Positions 28,086-38,819 of a stretch of DNA of 64,000 nucleotides are shown here, piece by piece (positions within the stretch are counted from its first letter, which is position 1; every line of letters begins with the position of its first letter). A program made the position numbers and the translations under genes. The DNA lies in contig JAQISU010000210.1 of the NCBI GenBank assembly GCA_029339505.1, forward strand, positions 13,407,501 to 13,471,500, read 5' to 3'. Source of the stretch: Unio delphinus (Eukaryota; Mollusca; Bivalvia; Unionida; Unionidae). The notes beneath the pieces are model-generated. The model made no database searches and was not told where the DNA came from. It saw only the letters and a program-made list of their open reading frames with translations.

Positions 28086-28680
28086 ATCGTTGGCCCATCA
28101 ACCTAAAGAAGTTGAGCAGACTCAACAAGCTTAGTTAGCTTCAGATGCGCAAACAGCATGATTGACGTCTACTGGACGGTATGGCTATGAAGGCCTTAGC
28201 AGAACAGACCAGAATTGAAGAAGAAGAGATGGAGAGAAAAAGGAAAGAAGTGGAGGACAAGAGAAAACCAATCTTGTCTCACCTCAATGATGTTTGTAGT
28301 CTGTCAGGTGAAACCTGAGGTTAGGTCTCCTCCACAACCAGAATCAGTTCGCCAGCCACATTCACAGTCACAGTCGCAACAACCACAACCACAACTTCAT
28401 CCACGGTTGCATTATATATGAAGTCTTGAACAGGCTTTCACCATACCTCAAACGGAAGATTGGGAAGCTGAAGCCACTCAAGCTTTCTCTGCACTCCCAG
28501 TCACAGCAGTCATTTGGGAGAATGACTGGAGCCGACGTTGTGTGTGCGGGGCTATAACTGGGAGATGTCAGCATTAGTGTATTTTGGAGTCCAGGTGTAT
28601 TTTGGAGTTTTAAAAAGCAGCCCTTCATAGGGTTAACAAAATTTATAGAAAAAAGACTGTTCAAATTGCCAATTGTTATG
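28086..28680 (+). pseudogene. Charged helical protein with histone-type 3' end (gene 2)
   Basis: After retroposon copy 1 the former leader resumes. ATG 28181 opens a short frame (MAMKALAEQTRIEEEEMERK) to TGA 28316-28318. A shifted frame then gives a Pro/Gln-rich tail (QPHSQSQSQQPQPQ) to ~28421. The charged helix plus Gln-rich layout resembles gene 1. A weaker histone-type stem-loop follows at 28619. Separation from promoter P2 by the retroposon, and the frameshift, make it a likely pseudogene. Confidence 0.4.
28619..28634 (+). terminator. Degenerate histone-type stem-loop, gene 2
   Basis: AGCCCT-TCAT-AGGGTT, six-base stem with one G-T wobble and a four-base loop, followed by AACAAA instead of ACCCA. 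Confidence 0.45.
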
Positions 28681-28717
28681 AGAGGTGAGTAGTGTGACTA
28701 TAAACACTCTTTTTCTG

Positions 28718-29010
28718 GGATGGTAGATGGTGTGTTATTGGATAGCAAATTATTTTTTTTTTTTTGCATTTTCTGGCTGCTTACCCGTGTAAGTGGATTT
28801 TAGATGGTGTGATACTGAATAGTAAATTATGTGGTTTGTTTTCGCTACTTCCCCGTTTGTGTGTGGATGGTAGATGGTGTGATTTTGGATAGAAAGTTAT
28901 GTGGTTTGTTTTGTCTGCTTCCCCGTGTGTATCGATGGTAGATGGTGTGATATTGAATAGTAACTTATGTGGTTTGTTTCGGTTGAATCTTCGTGTGTTG
29001 ATGATAGATT
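28718..29010. repeat. Minisatellite, four to five units of ~70-85 bp
   Basis: Units begin GATGGTAGATGGTGTG and contain TATGTGGTTTGTTT and TTCCCCGTGTGT with small changes. It lies between gene 2 and promoter P3. Confidence 0.75.
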
Positions 29011-29047
29011 TTGTTTTGTAAATAGCATATAATATGAAACGTGAGTG

Positions 29048-29088
29048 TAAGTGAGTTTTCCTTCACGTCCGTGCTTAAGATATATATA
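29048..29088 (+). promoter_or_regulatory. Promoter P3 of the stem-loop gene family
   Basis: GTGAGTTTTCCTTCACGTCC then GTGCTT and TATATATA (29081-29088), then ACTCAAGTGTCAGCC. The leader is cut by retroposon copy 2 and resumes at 30526. Confidence 0.6.
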
Positions 29089-29114
29089 CTCAAGTGTCAG
29101 CCATAAGAACCATT

Positions 29115-30525
29115 TATTCGACAGCGAGGAGAGCAGTAATCACGTACAATGACGCTAGCGATGGAAGACATTTTACCCACCCAAGCTATGAATGCACTGA
29201 AGGGTCTTGGATTTCAGTCGCTACAGGCTGGAGTTTACGAGCAGAGGAAAAGAGATGCACATTGCTCTTAATCTGGGAAGATAAAATAGAAGATAGAACA
29301 AGAAATTGGCCTAGGAGCATTGGTAGGATAAATAGGAAGCCAGGTCCTCGTGCTCCAACTCAAAATAACTATTCTAGGAGGGTTCAGTAGAGAGAACAAC
29401 CAGCAGTTGTAGAAGTCTCAACCAACAATAAAACTACAACTCGCACCGGGGCCATGCCAATAACAATCACGACTTCACCCCCACCCCTACAACAGCAGCA
29501 ACATGAACAACCGGCATCCAATGAGTCGTTTGACAGCGTTGTTGCTAGATTGTCACCAATACCAACATATCCCGTTATAACACAAGGAAAATCCAGGATT
29601 AATGGCTCCCTGGAAAAAAACCCAGACGCACCAGCATCAACAACAACAGGAGGCTCTAGAAACAGTGGATACAACCAACAAAACCACTGAAGTCACCACT
29701 AAATCACCAGTTAAACTACTGCAAGGCTCACAGTCATCACCACCATTAATAAATACAACCAGTATCACTCAATCTAGAACTACAAGGCATCAAAACAATA
29801 AGAGTCCTACAAAAGCCATAAAAACAACAACAACAACAGCTGACAAGAACTTAAATAAACCGAAGGAGGACCATTTAACTTCGGGCTCTAAGGATCCTAC
29901 ACCAACAGTAAATCAAACCGAAAATGTTGAGTCTGGGGGAAAAACATTCACAATGGAAGAATGGACAGCATTCCACCAACATTTATGCGACAGTGCCCAG
30001 GAATTAGGTTTAAATAAATTATACCAAGACAAACAGTCCGCCATCCAGTACATAGCAGATCTCAAAGCTCTGGGAGATCTCCAAAAACCTAAAAACAAAA
30101 CAGAAAGAACAAGATGGACCAGGGCAGTCAATAATATGAAGGCGGTTGGCAGCCTACACCTGGAGTGTTCGATGGAACTCATCTGGCTGATAGCGCGTGA
30201 TCTCCAACACTACCATCAACTGGAGATCACCGAATTTATTAATGACACTATGGAAAAACAAGCACTAATGCAAGTTATGAAAGAAGAATATAACAGAGAC
30301 AGTCCCAAGTTTATATGGACTTTTCCACCTCACCTCCAAAAGTTTGCCGGATAGATTATACCAGATCGAATAATTGAAGAGCACTCGATAGTGCATTAAT
30401 GCGTACGGGATGAGGCACGATTCCTTCCCCTCGAAACAATTAATTAGCCCCAGATGGGGTCTTAACCAGTCGTACATGCCCAGTGGGCGAAAACGACTTA
30501 AATAAAAATCAGTCAGTCAGTCAGT
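29115..30525 (+). mobile_element. ORF-bearing retroposon copy 2 with (AGTC)n tail
   Basis: Flanked by an exact 13-bp duplication CATAAGAACCATT (29102-29114 and 30526-30538). Ends AATAAAAATCAGTCAGTCAGTC. Starts with TATTCGACAGCGAGGAG, about 26 bp shorter at the 5' side than copy 1. Inserted in the leader of gene 3. Confidence 0.85.
29602..30354 (+). CDS. Retroposon ORF b (250 aa, intact)
   Basis: ATG 29602 to 30354, uninterrupted. Residues 1-~110 are Gln/Thr/Lys-rich and probably disordered. Residues ~118-250 look like one helical domain (MEEWTAFHQHLCDSAQEL; VNNMKAVGSLHLECSMELIW; LEITEFINDTMEKQALMQV). No nuclease, RT, zinc or RRM signature is visible. It overlaps ORF a in another frame. The two copies differ mainly by substitutions in this domain. 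Function unknown; RNA binding would fit a LINE ORF1 but is not shown. Confidence 0.55.
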   Translation: MAPWKKTQTHQHQQQQEALETVDTTNKTTEVTTKSPVKLLQGSQSSPPLINTTSITQSRTTRHQNNKSPTKAIKTTTTTADKNLNKPKEDHLTSGSKDPTPTVNQTENVESGGKTFTMEEWTAFHQHLCDSAQELGLNKLYQDKQSAIQYIADLKALGDLQKPKNKTERTRWTRAVNNMKAVGSLHLECSMELIWLIARDLQHYHQLEITEFINDTMEKQALMQVMKEEYNRDSPKFIWTFPPHLQKFAG

Positions 30526-30556
30526 CATAAGAACCATTCCACGGAATAATCATAGA

Positions 30557-30748
30557 ATGAGCGTCATTTTGGTGTTTGGCAACTTAATGTTGACGGCTAT
30601 GTCAACAATAACAACGCCAGTATATAAAGCAGGATATGAATTGATACGAAGTATCCCTTTCATTAAGATCTTTCTTCTTTACATGAGCATAGCAGATGGG
30701 TCCTTCAGAGAATCTGCATGTATGGTGAATTGCACCTTTGTTTCATAA
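30557..30748 (+). CDS. Small hydrophobic protein (gene 3, 63 aa)
   Basis: ATG after the leader CCACGGAATAATCATAGA, which matches the leader of gene 4 at the window's right end. Two hydrophobic segments (MSVILVFGNLMLTAMSTI and SIPFIKIFLLYMSI) suggest a signal peptide or membrane protein. It may be a truncated gene, since related leader gene 4 encodes ~190 aa of unrelated sequence. No stem-loop seen after it. Confidence 0.35.
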   Translation: MSVILVFGNLMLTAMSTITTPVYKAGYELIRSIPFIKIFLLYMSIADGSFRESACMVNCTFVS

Positions 30749-30835
30749 AGTGTTTACGAAGAACAGGATTTGTATCAAACTTTATTGCCTGAGTTTGTTC
30801 CTGTCATTACGTTTATTTTATAAAATATACTTCAT

Positions 30836-30990
30836 ACAATAGCAGCATGGCATATAAATGTATTTCTAGCAAATTTAAGTTAAAGAAAGGAGATAATTTA
30901 GATATTTTATGAATAATAAATTATTACCTGAGACAATTAGTTCATGGATAAAGTTATTTTGTCAGTGACAACCACATTCTTCAACTATCA
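30836..30990. repeat. Segment duplicated at 62560-62700
   Basis: Includes CAATTAGTTCATGGATAAAG here against CAATTAGTTCACGGATAAAG there, and reaches the end of the BMP exon. The distant copy is diverged and non-coding. Confidence 0.6.
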
Positions 30991-31176
30991 TATTGTTCCA
31001 AATTGTAATGAGGAGAGTGTTATTGGAACACAGCATGGTTTGGGGATATTAGGATTACGTAAGTTGATAAGGCTCTGAATATGTGCATGTTTTGTAGAAT
31101 TAGAATACTTTTCCAGCAACGAACATTCTCCAGCACAATAGTATGCATTGTATCCATGTGGGGCAATCAACATTTC
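30962..31176 (-). pseudogene. BMP/TGF-beta ligand, last exon (with an internal deletion)
   Basis: Encodes the cystine-knot mature domain: IAPHGYNAYYCAGECS, then TKHAHIQSLINLRNP and IPKPCCVP, with the end MIVEECGCH and a stop at 30962-30964. A splice acceptor (ATATATTTCAG) precedes codon GAA at 31176. IPKPCC and a CGCH end fit the BMP5-8 (60A) subgroup best. Between SSLQ and NNMIVEE about a dozen residues are missing and the frame shifts, so the usual LYxD strand is lost. It is either a pseudogene copy or an assembly error. It reads in phase with the exon at 31677. Confidence 0.8.
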
Positions 31177-31676
31177 CTGAAATATATAAATTGACGTGCA
31201 TTAACATCTGTCACCATTTTTGTACATTCGGACACATATAGATGAAGTATGCATTTCAATATTGTAACAACGAGTACACGGCTAATGTAGGTATCAATAA
31301 ATTGCGTTTAAGCACGTGAAACATCGTACTGTAAGATGTGTCACTCGCACGTGCATGTGCGTGAGCAAATAGTAGGTACTGGGTACGATATTTGGGTACA
31401 TCAAAGGAAAGATTTGATCGTTTTACTCTAATTTTATGACATACATATGTTGAAACATGTCGATTTGAAACAGCACCACATCATTATTTACAAACACTTC
31501 GATTCCCATGACATTTCTCTATTAAGCCGTTAAGCATTTCCTATTGATATGTGTCATTAACAATGCATCTAAGGGTAAGATTTAAAATAAGATATTAAGA
31601 AAATAAATGATCAATATATAAATCGCTAGCAATTAAAATTATTAATCAATCAATCGGTATAAATGCAAATACTTAC
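31177..31676 (-). other. Intron of the BMP-like gene
   Basis: GTAAGT...TTTCAG on the minus strand. AT-rich, no feature seen inside. Confidence 0.65.
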
Positions 31677-31762
31677 ACCCCATCCTATGGTATTAAAATT
31701 TACATCCATCTTGTGTCTTTGACATTTAGAACCTGATTGCTGCCAGTCAGCCGATTGTCTAC
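31677..31762 (-). CDS. BMP/TGF-beta ligand, penultimate coding exon
   Basis: An 86-bp exon with acceptor TTACATTTACAG and donor GTAAGT. Encodes RQSADWQQSGSKCQRHKMDV and FNTIGWG: the first knot cysteine and the FxxIGW motif. It ends in phase 0 and joins in phase to the exon at 31176. Five hundred bases of intron separate them. Confidence 0.8.
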
Positions 31763-34700
31763 CTGTAAATGTAAAATGTATTGAAACGTGCGATTCGTCA
31801 AAAGAGAAAGAGAAACACGAAACAAAAAGATACACAAATCATTTTATATCATATACATGACTCTCGTCTTAGTATGTGAAGACACGGACATTTGAATTTC
31901 CGAAATTGTTATTACATAGTCTGAATATGAGATCATACACTGTGAGTATTTATTGGGTTAATAGTGCATATGATGATATTGTAAATTTGGTATTTATTGT
32001 CTTTGTTGGGTTTAGATAAATTCCAATAAAGATGAGATGAAGAAAGTCGTTTTATACGACAGGTAATCTGTATATTTTGTCATTTATATTCGTATGATTG
32101 AACACATACCGCTAATAATACTTTGTTATTTTGACTTGTATTTATTATTATAATACTTTCTATAGTATTTATTGGTTGTACTGTGCAGTAATGGATATTC
32201 AGTGATAGGCATAGAGACGGCCAAAACTACAGATAATTCTAAATATATTTAATAATACCTGCCACAGTAGTAAAGGAAAGACATCTCGTAATATTGTGTT
32301 ACTGTATTTAATTTTTAATGTATTTATGTATTTATGATTTATGATTTATGATAAACCTGCAAATGTTTATATGATATTAGTTCATGTAAAACGATCATGA
32401 TATAAAAGAGAAATATATAATTGTAGCGAATATATTGTAATTGACATTGAAAAGGCAAACATTTTTTAATGTAGATAATATTAGGTAATAGGCAATGAAA
32501 GGTCACATATTAACATTCATGGACAGTGATCCTAATAGGATGAACAAATAGTTAAATGAATTTAGTGTATATTAGAAATCGGCATTGAAAGGCAAATATT
32601 TATATCAAAGAAGTGTTTATGATGACCTGAAAAACACGGCAAATATGTATATAAATATAATACATATACAGTGATCTGACGGGAAAGGCAAATGCTTATA
32701 TGAAAGTAGAACGTGCACGGTGCTTGTCATAACAAATGAAGTGAAGACTGCATCCTATTTGTTCTAATTTGTAGCCTTCAATATTTACCAACATTGAGGC
32801 GTAACTCGGTTCTTGATTGTTTTAAAGGAATCCAAAGTTTTTTTTGTATCATTCTTAAAGACGTTGTATAGCTTTTGTGCATCGTTCTATCTTGGTACAT
32901 GGGTCATACTCACATTAGCAGACATAAGTTTAAAAAGATGAACAGTGACATAACAGGAAATGCAAAGGTAAAGAAAATAAAATGAATTTTCAGATTAAAG
33001 TGAATGGTGATATGTATAACAGAACAGCAAAACTGATACAATTCTTCTTAACAACGGATTGGTATATGTTTGGCACATACAGATTTTAAATTATTTGAAT
33101 GTGACCGGACATTCTTTGGTTATGGTTACTCTAGTGGGAAAATGTAAATTAAAAAAAGAAGTGCATTCTGTCATGTGTTTGCTGTTTCGTATAGTATTGA
33201 GAGGGTAACGGTTTTTGAAAGATCGTAAGATTCTTAATTTTTAAACTGACAAGTAATTTGCAATAACTTAGCACTTCCATAAACTTAAAAATGATTAGTT
33301 GGATTACATTTCATCATTCTCTAAATTCCGCTCACAAATTTAATTTATGACTTTTCATAATTAAATCGCTTGTTAAGTTATACAAGACGTTCTGTTGTAA
33401 ATTTATTTTGTTCTGAATATTTTGTCATTCTTTCATTTTGTAATTTGATACAATGAAAAAGGGTGAATTTACTAGAAAACAAATACAAGCAGACATACAT
33501 TTATTGTTAACTGCGATTCGTATCTTCATGTTGATATGGAAGTACCTTTAATTGTTCTCATCTGCTTTTAATCGTTCGTATTATAATTATACCTTGGATC
33601 AGTATTCAGTAACTACGGGGGGATCTCCTTTGGCAAGGTGCCTTGGCCGTAACGCTTAGGTACACATATGAAAAGAGCTTAGTCAAAACGGAATTGGTGA
33701 GTAACTTTATCTTAAAATTGCCAAACTATGAAAGTAATCATTCTTATATAGAAAACTTTCAAATTGTATTCGAGTTGATGGTAATCTTCAGGAAATAGAA
33801 TAGAACCTCAATTGGAGTCTGTTTTGCACCTAAAAGTTTAATATATATGGCTACATAGCAACACACCACATAATAGTGGAATGCCATAATGCGTATCATA
33901 CAAATCAATGTGTAGGGATACTTTGCATCGTCAGATTGAACTAAGTATTATTTTATGAGTAGATTAAAATACCGACGAAACAATTTATACACTTTAACCA
34001 TGTGGAATTCTACCTACATAAGCCATTCATGTCAAACAAAAAAATCGAGTATAATTGTAAGTTCGGAAATTCCGGTCTTTTAATGAAACTTTTGTCTATG
34101 TCCTCGTGAAAAGGTGGGAATGATATGACCAATCTCAGTATGCCAGACCATCTTGGATGAAATTGGAATGACTAGAACCAGAACATCTTAGGTCGCATGA
34201 ACTATACTTTAAAAAAGGAGGTATTGCCGTTAGTCCATGTTACCTTTAGCACACATACATAATAAATGGAAATTACATATTACATACAATATATAATCTC
34301 CTAATTAGGAAGATAATATATATATGTGTGTGTGTATGTGCGTGTGTGTGTTTATATGTTATAATTTTAAAAGTTTAAAAGTTAAAACTAAGTTACGAAA
34401 GCATTCCACTAATACTATTAGTTGCAGACATGCAAAACAAAAGTGTCTCTCTCCAACTGGTGCCTATCGCCATTAAATTGTTTACACCCGACGAATTCAG
34501 TGGGTATCAACATCTTCATACTTATAACTAACGGGCAAGCCATTAGATGATAGTGACTGAACAAATGTTTAGGCCTGTTGACAGTACTAGGGATACATTA
34601 TTTGCTAATAGTCTGAGGGATCCAGGTTTTAGAAGAGATGACGGCCCATGCTGTAGGTCATTGTAGCATAGTGACTTATCCATGGATTGATTAACCAAGC

Positions 34701-34785
34701 CGTAAGTCAGCAGAGGACACCGATACCCGATGTTTGACTTTATTAATCGTTTGACTTTAATGCAGATGAGATGTGTTAATGATTT
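31763..34785. other. AT-rich host spacer or intron
   Basis: No coding region supported. A (GT)n run at ~34323-34352. The last ~360 bp (34430-34785) match the reverse complement of ~54.95-55.17 kb with divergence. Confidence 0.5.
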
Positions 34786-34790
34786 AGACG
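34786..34790. repeat. Target-site duplication, left side of element B
   Basis: AGACG, repeated at 46503-46507. Exact and directly adjoining perfect AGCAGCAG/CTGCTGCT ends. Confidence 0.85.
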
Positions 34791-35158
34791 AGCAGCAGAG
34801 GAGGTGAATCAGACAAAGTTTTCAAGCAAAATTAAGGCTTCCTTGGCTGAGTACTCTTAGGTGGGAAGGGTATATACCAGCCATAAAGACGTATTATGTG
34901 TTATGGAGAGTGATCAATACATAAACAATCGAGAGAAAAAATTTTAAAAAAATAAAAAAAATAAAGTCTCCATTTGCCAAATGGGGACTTAGTGATTTTG
35001 TCCTTGCAAGGGTCTCCGCTGGGTTAAAAAACTCACCCGTTGATTATCAGTCCGGTTCGAGGGTCTTTACGATGAAAGTCATTAGGACGAAAATCCTTTA
35101 AGGATTTCAACCGAATATTTGATCAAGTCCGATACGATATCAAGTTCGAGGGTCTGCT
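34791..35158. repeat. Left terminal inverted repeat of element B
   Basis: Pairs with 46133-46502. The distal part differs from A except for the ends and the inner block with CCGATACGATATC, which is also the ATPase C-terminus. Confidence 0.85.
35091..35107. repeat. Palindrome AAATCCTTTAAGGATTT in the left repeat of B
   Basis: Perfect hairpin of the AAATCC/GGATTT family, at the ATPase stop codon. Confidence 0.7.
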
Positions 35159-35781
35159 AAATTTATTGTGACAAATCTGTGTTGGTTTGATTGAGCAACA
35201 CTAAAGAAATTTCTAAATCGATTATGATCCATATCACCGCAGCACCAAGTTTGCCAAATATTTCTAAGAGTATGAGTATCAACTCCGTTAAATACACACA
35301 ATAAATTGCAGTTATCTCTGATCACTTTTGGAATCTGTGTGTATCGTTGAGTGACATATATCACGTCCTTGCTTTTATGCCTGCCTCGGGAAAATATTCT
35401 AGCAGGATTTTTTTGTTTATCCAACATCAAATCATCGTATACAACTAAATTGTTGATGCTTCCATCGAGGTCTTCTACTGATGGTGCCTCGTCAATATCT
35501 TTAATAAATTCAATAATATTCTCACCGGCAATCTCTGATGCATTCTCGTTAAAATCCTTTAGCACTTCATAGCATCGTTGATCATCTACGCTAGGGGCAA
35601 TTCAATACAACTTATCCCCCTTCATCCATCTCATTATTAAATTAAGTAACAATTACGTCCTGCCGGATCCAGATGGTCCGATTATAATCGCGCGGATAGA
35701 GTTTGGTAGCGCTGCATGATGCTTATGTGGTTCTCTTGTTTTAGTCGCTGAAAAATCAATTATATTCATATCTCTATACAT
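35107..35781 (-). pseudogene. Packaging ATPase of element B (decayed)
   Basis: Counterpart of 10861-11532. The Walker A lysine is now Arg (GPSGSGRT), directly followed by a stop, and another stop lies ~15 codons later (LY-stop-IAPS). The rest, including Walker B LVVYDDLM and IYVTQRYTQIP, is open. A further stop falls at DPRT-stop-YRIG. B keeps Gly where A has its premature stop, so the two copies decayed separately. Confidence 0.85.
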
Positions 35782-35786
35782 AAATT

Positions 35787-36313
35787 ATGGATCTATATTG
35801 TGTGAAGTGTTAAACGCGTACTGGCACAAATGATGTGACGACGATTACAACTAAAAATAACCGATCAGCGCTTTCTGGTAAATGCGTACAATGTGGTACA
35901 AAGAAATTAAGATTTGTTTCCCTTGGTAAACCCAAGGAACCTTTAAAAAAAAACGAGGAGGTGATATCGCAGCCAAGTTAGCAAAACTCCCTGGAACACC
36001 GTGGGCAAAGTACCCCGGAGAAAAGCACCTTCCAGGATATAGCTACTGTGGCCCCGGAACACGATTAGATATCAGACTTGATGATCAAAACTAACCTCGA
36101 CGTGGTGAAGAATTAATAAACGCTATTGATAGGGCGTGTCACGCACATGGTGTTGCTTATAAAAGCAGCAATTTGCAACACAGGCATCTCGCAGATGTGA
36201 AATTAATTCATGCATTAAATGCTATTCCTGATAAATCCTTCAAAGAAAAATTGGCTTCATGGTTAATAAAATCGGCTATGAAAAGCAAATTGATGTTAGG
36301 TGCTGGTAATTAA
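35787..36313 (+). pseudogene. Zinc-ribbon/PLA2 gene of element B
   Basis: Same two-frame layout as in A with the identical A AAA AAC site at 35948-35954. A TAA after YCVKC breaks the ribbon. In the PLA2 part a stop follows DDQN, and the catalytic Asp is lost (CHAHGVAY for CHLHDVAY). The calcium loop YCGPGT is kept. Confidence 0.75.
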
Positions 36314-36320
36314 TAACAAC

Positions 36321-37229
36321 ATGGAATCTATTTACTATTCTCCGGAAGGATACTGGCGGGGTAGCGCTGCAATCAATAAACACGCTAGCGCTGCAAAAGT
36401 GAAAAAGACCACTGCGGCTAATTGGTTATCCAAACAGGCACTATGGCAAATTTATCTAACAGCGTCTAAACGAATTAACTACTCGCATTTTGATGTGACC
36501 AGACCCAATGAAGTTCATCAGGCTGATATATTATTTTTGCCACATGACCACGGTTACAAATACGCTCTAACCATAATTGATATTGCAAGTCGATACAAAG
36601 AAGCAAAACCGTTAAAAACAAAATCGGCCACTGAAGTGGCTTCAACATTTGAAAGGATTTATCGAAAGGGTCCTCTGCGTTGGCCAAATCTATTACAAGT
36701 TGATCCTGGCAAGGAATTTCAGGGTGCAGTGTTATCTACAATGAAATATCACAATGTCGCTATCAGACGAGGACACACTGCGCTACATCGTGATCAGGCA
36801 ATTGTAGAACGGTTTAATAAAACCCTTGCTGAGCGGTTATTTGGATATCAATACGCAAAAGAATTCATCCAAGAAAAAAGATCCCGTGAAAGGGTTAAAA
36901 GATTACCAGCTGTGATTACTGCACTGAATAACGAGATTACTAGAACAAATAATTTGAAACCTATCAACGCGATTAAAAAGAAGTCTATACCTGAAAAACC
37001 ACAAAAAGATTTCAAAGAACCAATTCTTGGTAGCAATATCACTCTGAGGTACTTATACGAACCAGGAGAGCTTGAAGGGGGCAGAAAAAGGGCTACTGAT
37101 CCTATTTGGAGTGTTACTGCACACAAGATATCCGGCATAACACGATCTAAGGGTAGACCTCCAATCTATAAATTGGATTCAACTGCCCCTAAACGGGGAT
37201 TTACTAGCTGTGATTACTGCACTGAATAA
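36321..37229 (+). pseudogene. Integrase of element B, C-terminally truncated
   Basis: Starts MESIYYSPEGYW and keeps the three acidic residues (EVHQAD, LQVDPGKEF, AIVERFN). A 298-bp tandem duplication begins at 36908/37206. Because 298 is not a multiple of three, the frame leaves the normal C-terminus and ends at 37229. The original end lies at ~37561. About 10-20 C-terminal residues are replaced, so catalysis may survive. DNA binding may not. Confidence 0.85.
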
Positions 37230-37503
37230 CGAGATTACTAGAACAATTAATTTGAAACCTATCAACGCGATTAAAAAGAAGTCTATACCTGAAAAACCAC
37301 AAAAAGATTTCAAAGAACCAATTCTTGGTAGTAATATCACTGTGAGGTACTAATACGAACCAGGAGAGCTTGAGGGGGGCAGAAAAAGGGCTACTGATCA
37401 TATTTGGAGTGTTACTGCACACAAGATATCCGGCATAACACGATCTACGGGTAGACCTCCAATCTATAAATTGGATTCAACTGCCCCTCAACGGGGATTT
37501 ACT
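36908..37503. repeat. 298-bp tandem duplication inside integrase of B
   Basis: Units 36908-37205 and 37206-37503, both starting AGCTGTGATTACTGC and ending GGGGATTTACT. Few differences, so the event is young. Absent in A. Confidence 0.85.
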
Positions 37504-37549
37504 AGACAACAATTACAAGTAATACCCGAGGATATTCAATTACCACCAC

Positions 37550-37744
37550 ATGGTCTCAACTAGCGCCGTTGCGTCTATTGCACTCAAGACAAGTCAACAT
37601 CACATTGTTTCTGACATGACCGAGACTGTTATTTTTTCTGTCTACCGTAAATTGGCGAGGATCTTTATCCGAATACTGCCAACGCATTATACAATTGCAA
37701 CTTGCGCAGTGATTATTATGTTGTTTCTTCAAAGTGATTATTAA
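37550..37744 (+). CDS. Small conserved membrane protein of element B (64 aa)
   Basis: Counterpart of 13006-13200, same length and no stop. Hydrophobic end YTIATCAVIIMLFLQSDY. Its survival beside decayed genes is noteworthy. Confidence 0.55.
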   Translation: MVSTSAVASIALKTSQHHIVSDMTETVIFSVYRKLARIFIRILPTHYTIATCAVIIMLFLQSDY

Positions 37745-38816
37745 TCCAGCATCAATGTAAAATTCTCGTTGTTTTTTTTGTCCTGTTGTTTGTAACCGGA
37801 GAGTTTTTTATCAATAATTTTAACATCAATATCATCCATTGTTGTGTCATTATCATTGCCGGACTCTGTCAGGACAATTATTCGAAGTTGATTAATTTTT
37901 CGTACTCTGGATACTGCAAGATAGACTAAATTTGACCATTCGATGCGATTATCTACCATCCAAACAATTGTATCCGATATAGTTAATCCCTGTGAAGAAT
38001 GTTTTGTTGCTGCGTATCCTAGCGTCCACGGGGATTTATTAGCACGCAGTGCATCTTCAACGACGCTGATATCAACCAGCACAATATCATTTAATACGAG
38101 AATTTGTTTTTCACGCTGCCCTGGAATATCAACTTCTATATTCTGCTTTCGTGTATCCGATGGCCTATACCATAACGGTACTGGAAGTGTTGCAAATTTT
38201 TGTTTATGCAATTCAAATAATTTCATCTGAAGTGTGTCTCTGACTATTTTTCTACTTGCAATTATCAAATCATTTGGTCTCCACATTTCCCAGAAATCTT
38301 TAATGGAGTTTCCAAAATTATTTTACGCGCTATTTCACATTGGATTCTATCCGGTTGTAATCTAATTAGCGCTTTTAATTTTCGTAATTTTTCATCAAGT
38401 GATCTATAATCAGTGGTAATTTCTTCATAATAGTCTACAAAACCCTTTAGCCATTCATGTGGAGATGCACCGACAAATGGTGGTGGTTGGCCGTGATCAC
38501 CGCACATGACGATTTTTGTATTTTTCAATAACAACCACTCAAGAAATATTTTTAATACATCTTCTGACACTGTGTCTATTTCAGCCCAAATGATAATTTC
38601 AGGAATAAATTTCTCTCCCATACGCTCAGGAGTCCATTTATCTTCCTTCCATCGAAAGAAACTGTGATAAGTACAGGCATTTACCCCTCGTTGTATCATT
38701 TCTCTTGCAAGTCTGTGTGTTGGTGTTAGTACAATCATATTTGGATTGGAAACGCTAGCGTTTCTACGGAATAACTCAATTGCCCGAGTTGTTTTTCCTG
38801 ACCCACCAAAACCGTG
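37741..38816 (-). pseudogene. Helicase remnant of the polymerase-helicase in element B
   Basis: Only the SF1 helicase part is left. It begins at Walker A (FGGSGKTTRAIELF; the first Gly/Cys of the motif lies at the deletion edge), with LTPTHRLA, IIWAEID (Asp of DExx now Ala), CGDHGQPPP, KHSSQGLT and YLAVSRV. A one-base deletion near 38304 splits it. The upstream ~850 codons are gone: the DNA joins directly to sequence matching A from ~18048. Confidence 0.8.
38750..38763. repeat. Palindrome AAACGCTAGCGTTT inside helicase remnant
   Basis: Perfect (GAAACGCTAGCGTTTC at 38749-38764). Occupies the site where A has AAATCCGTAGGATTT. Confidence 0.75.
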
Positions 38817-38819
38817 AGT

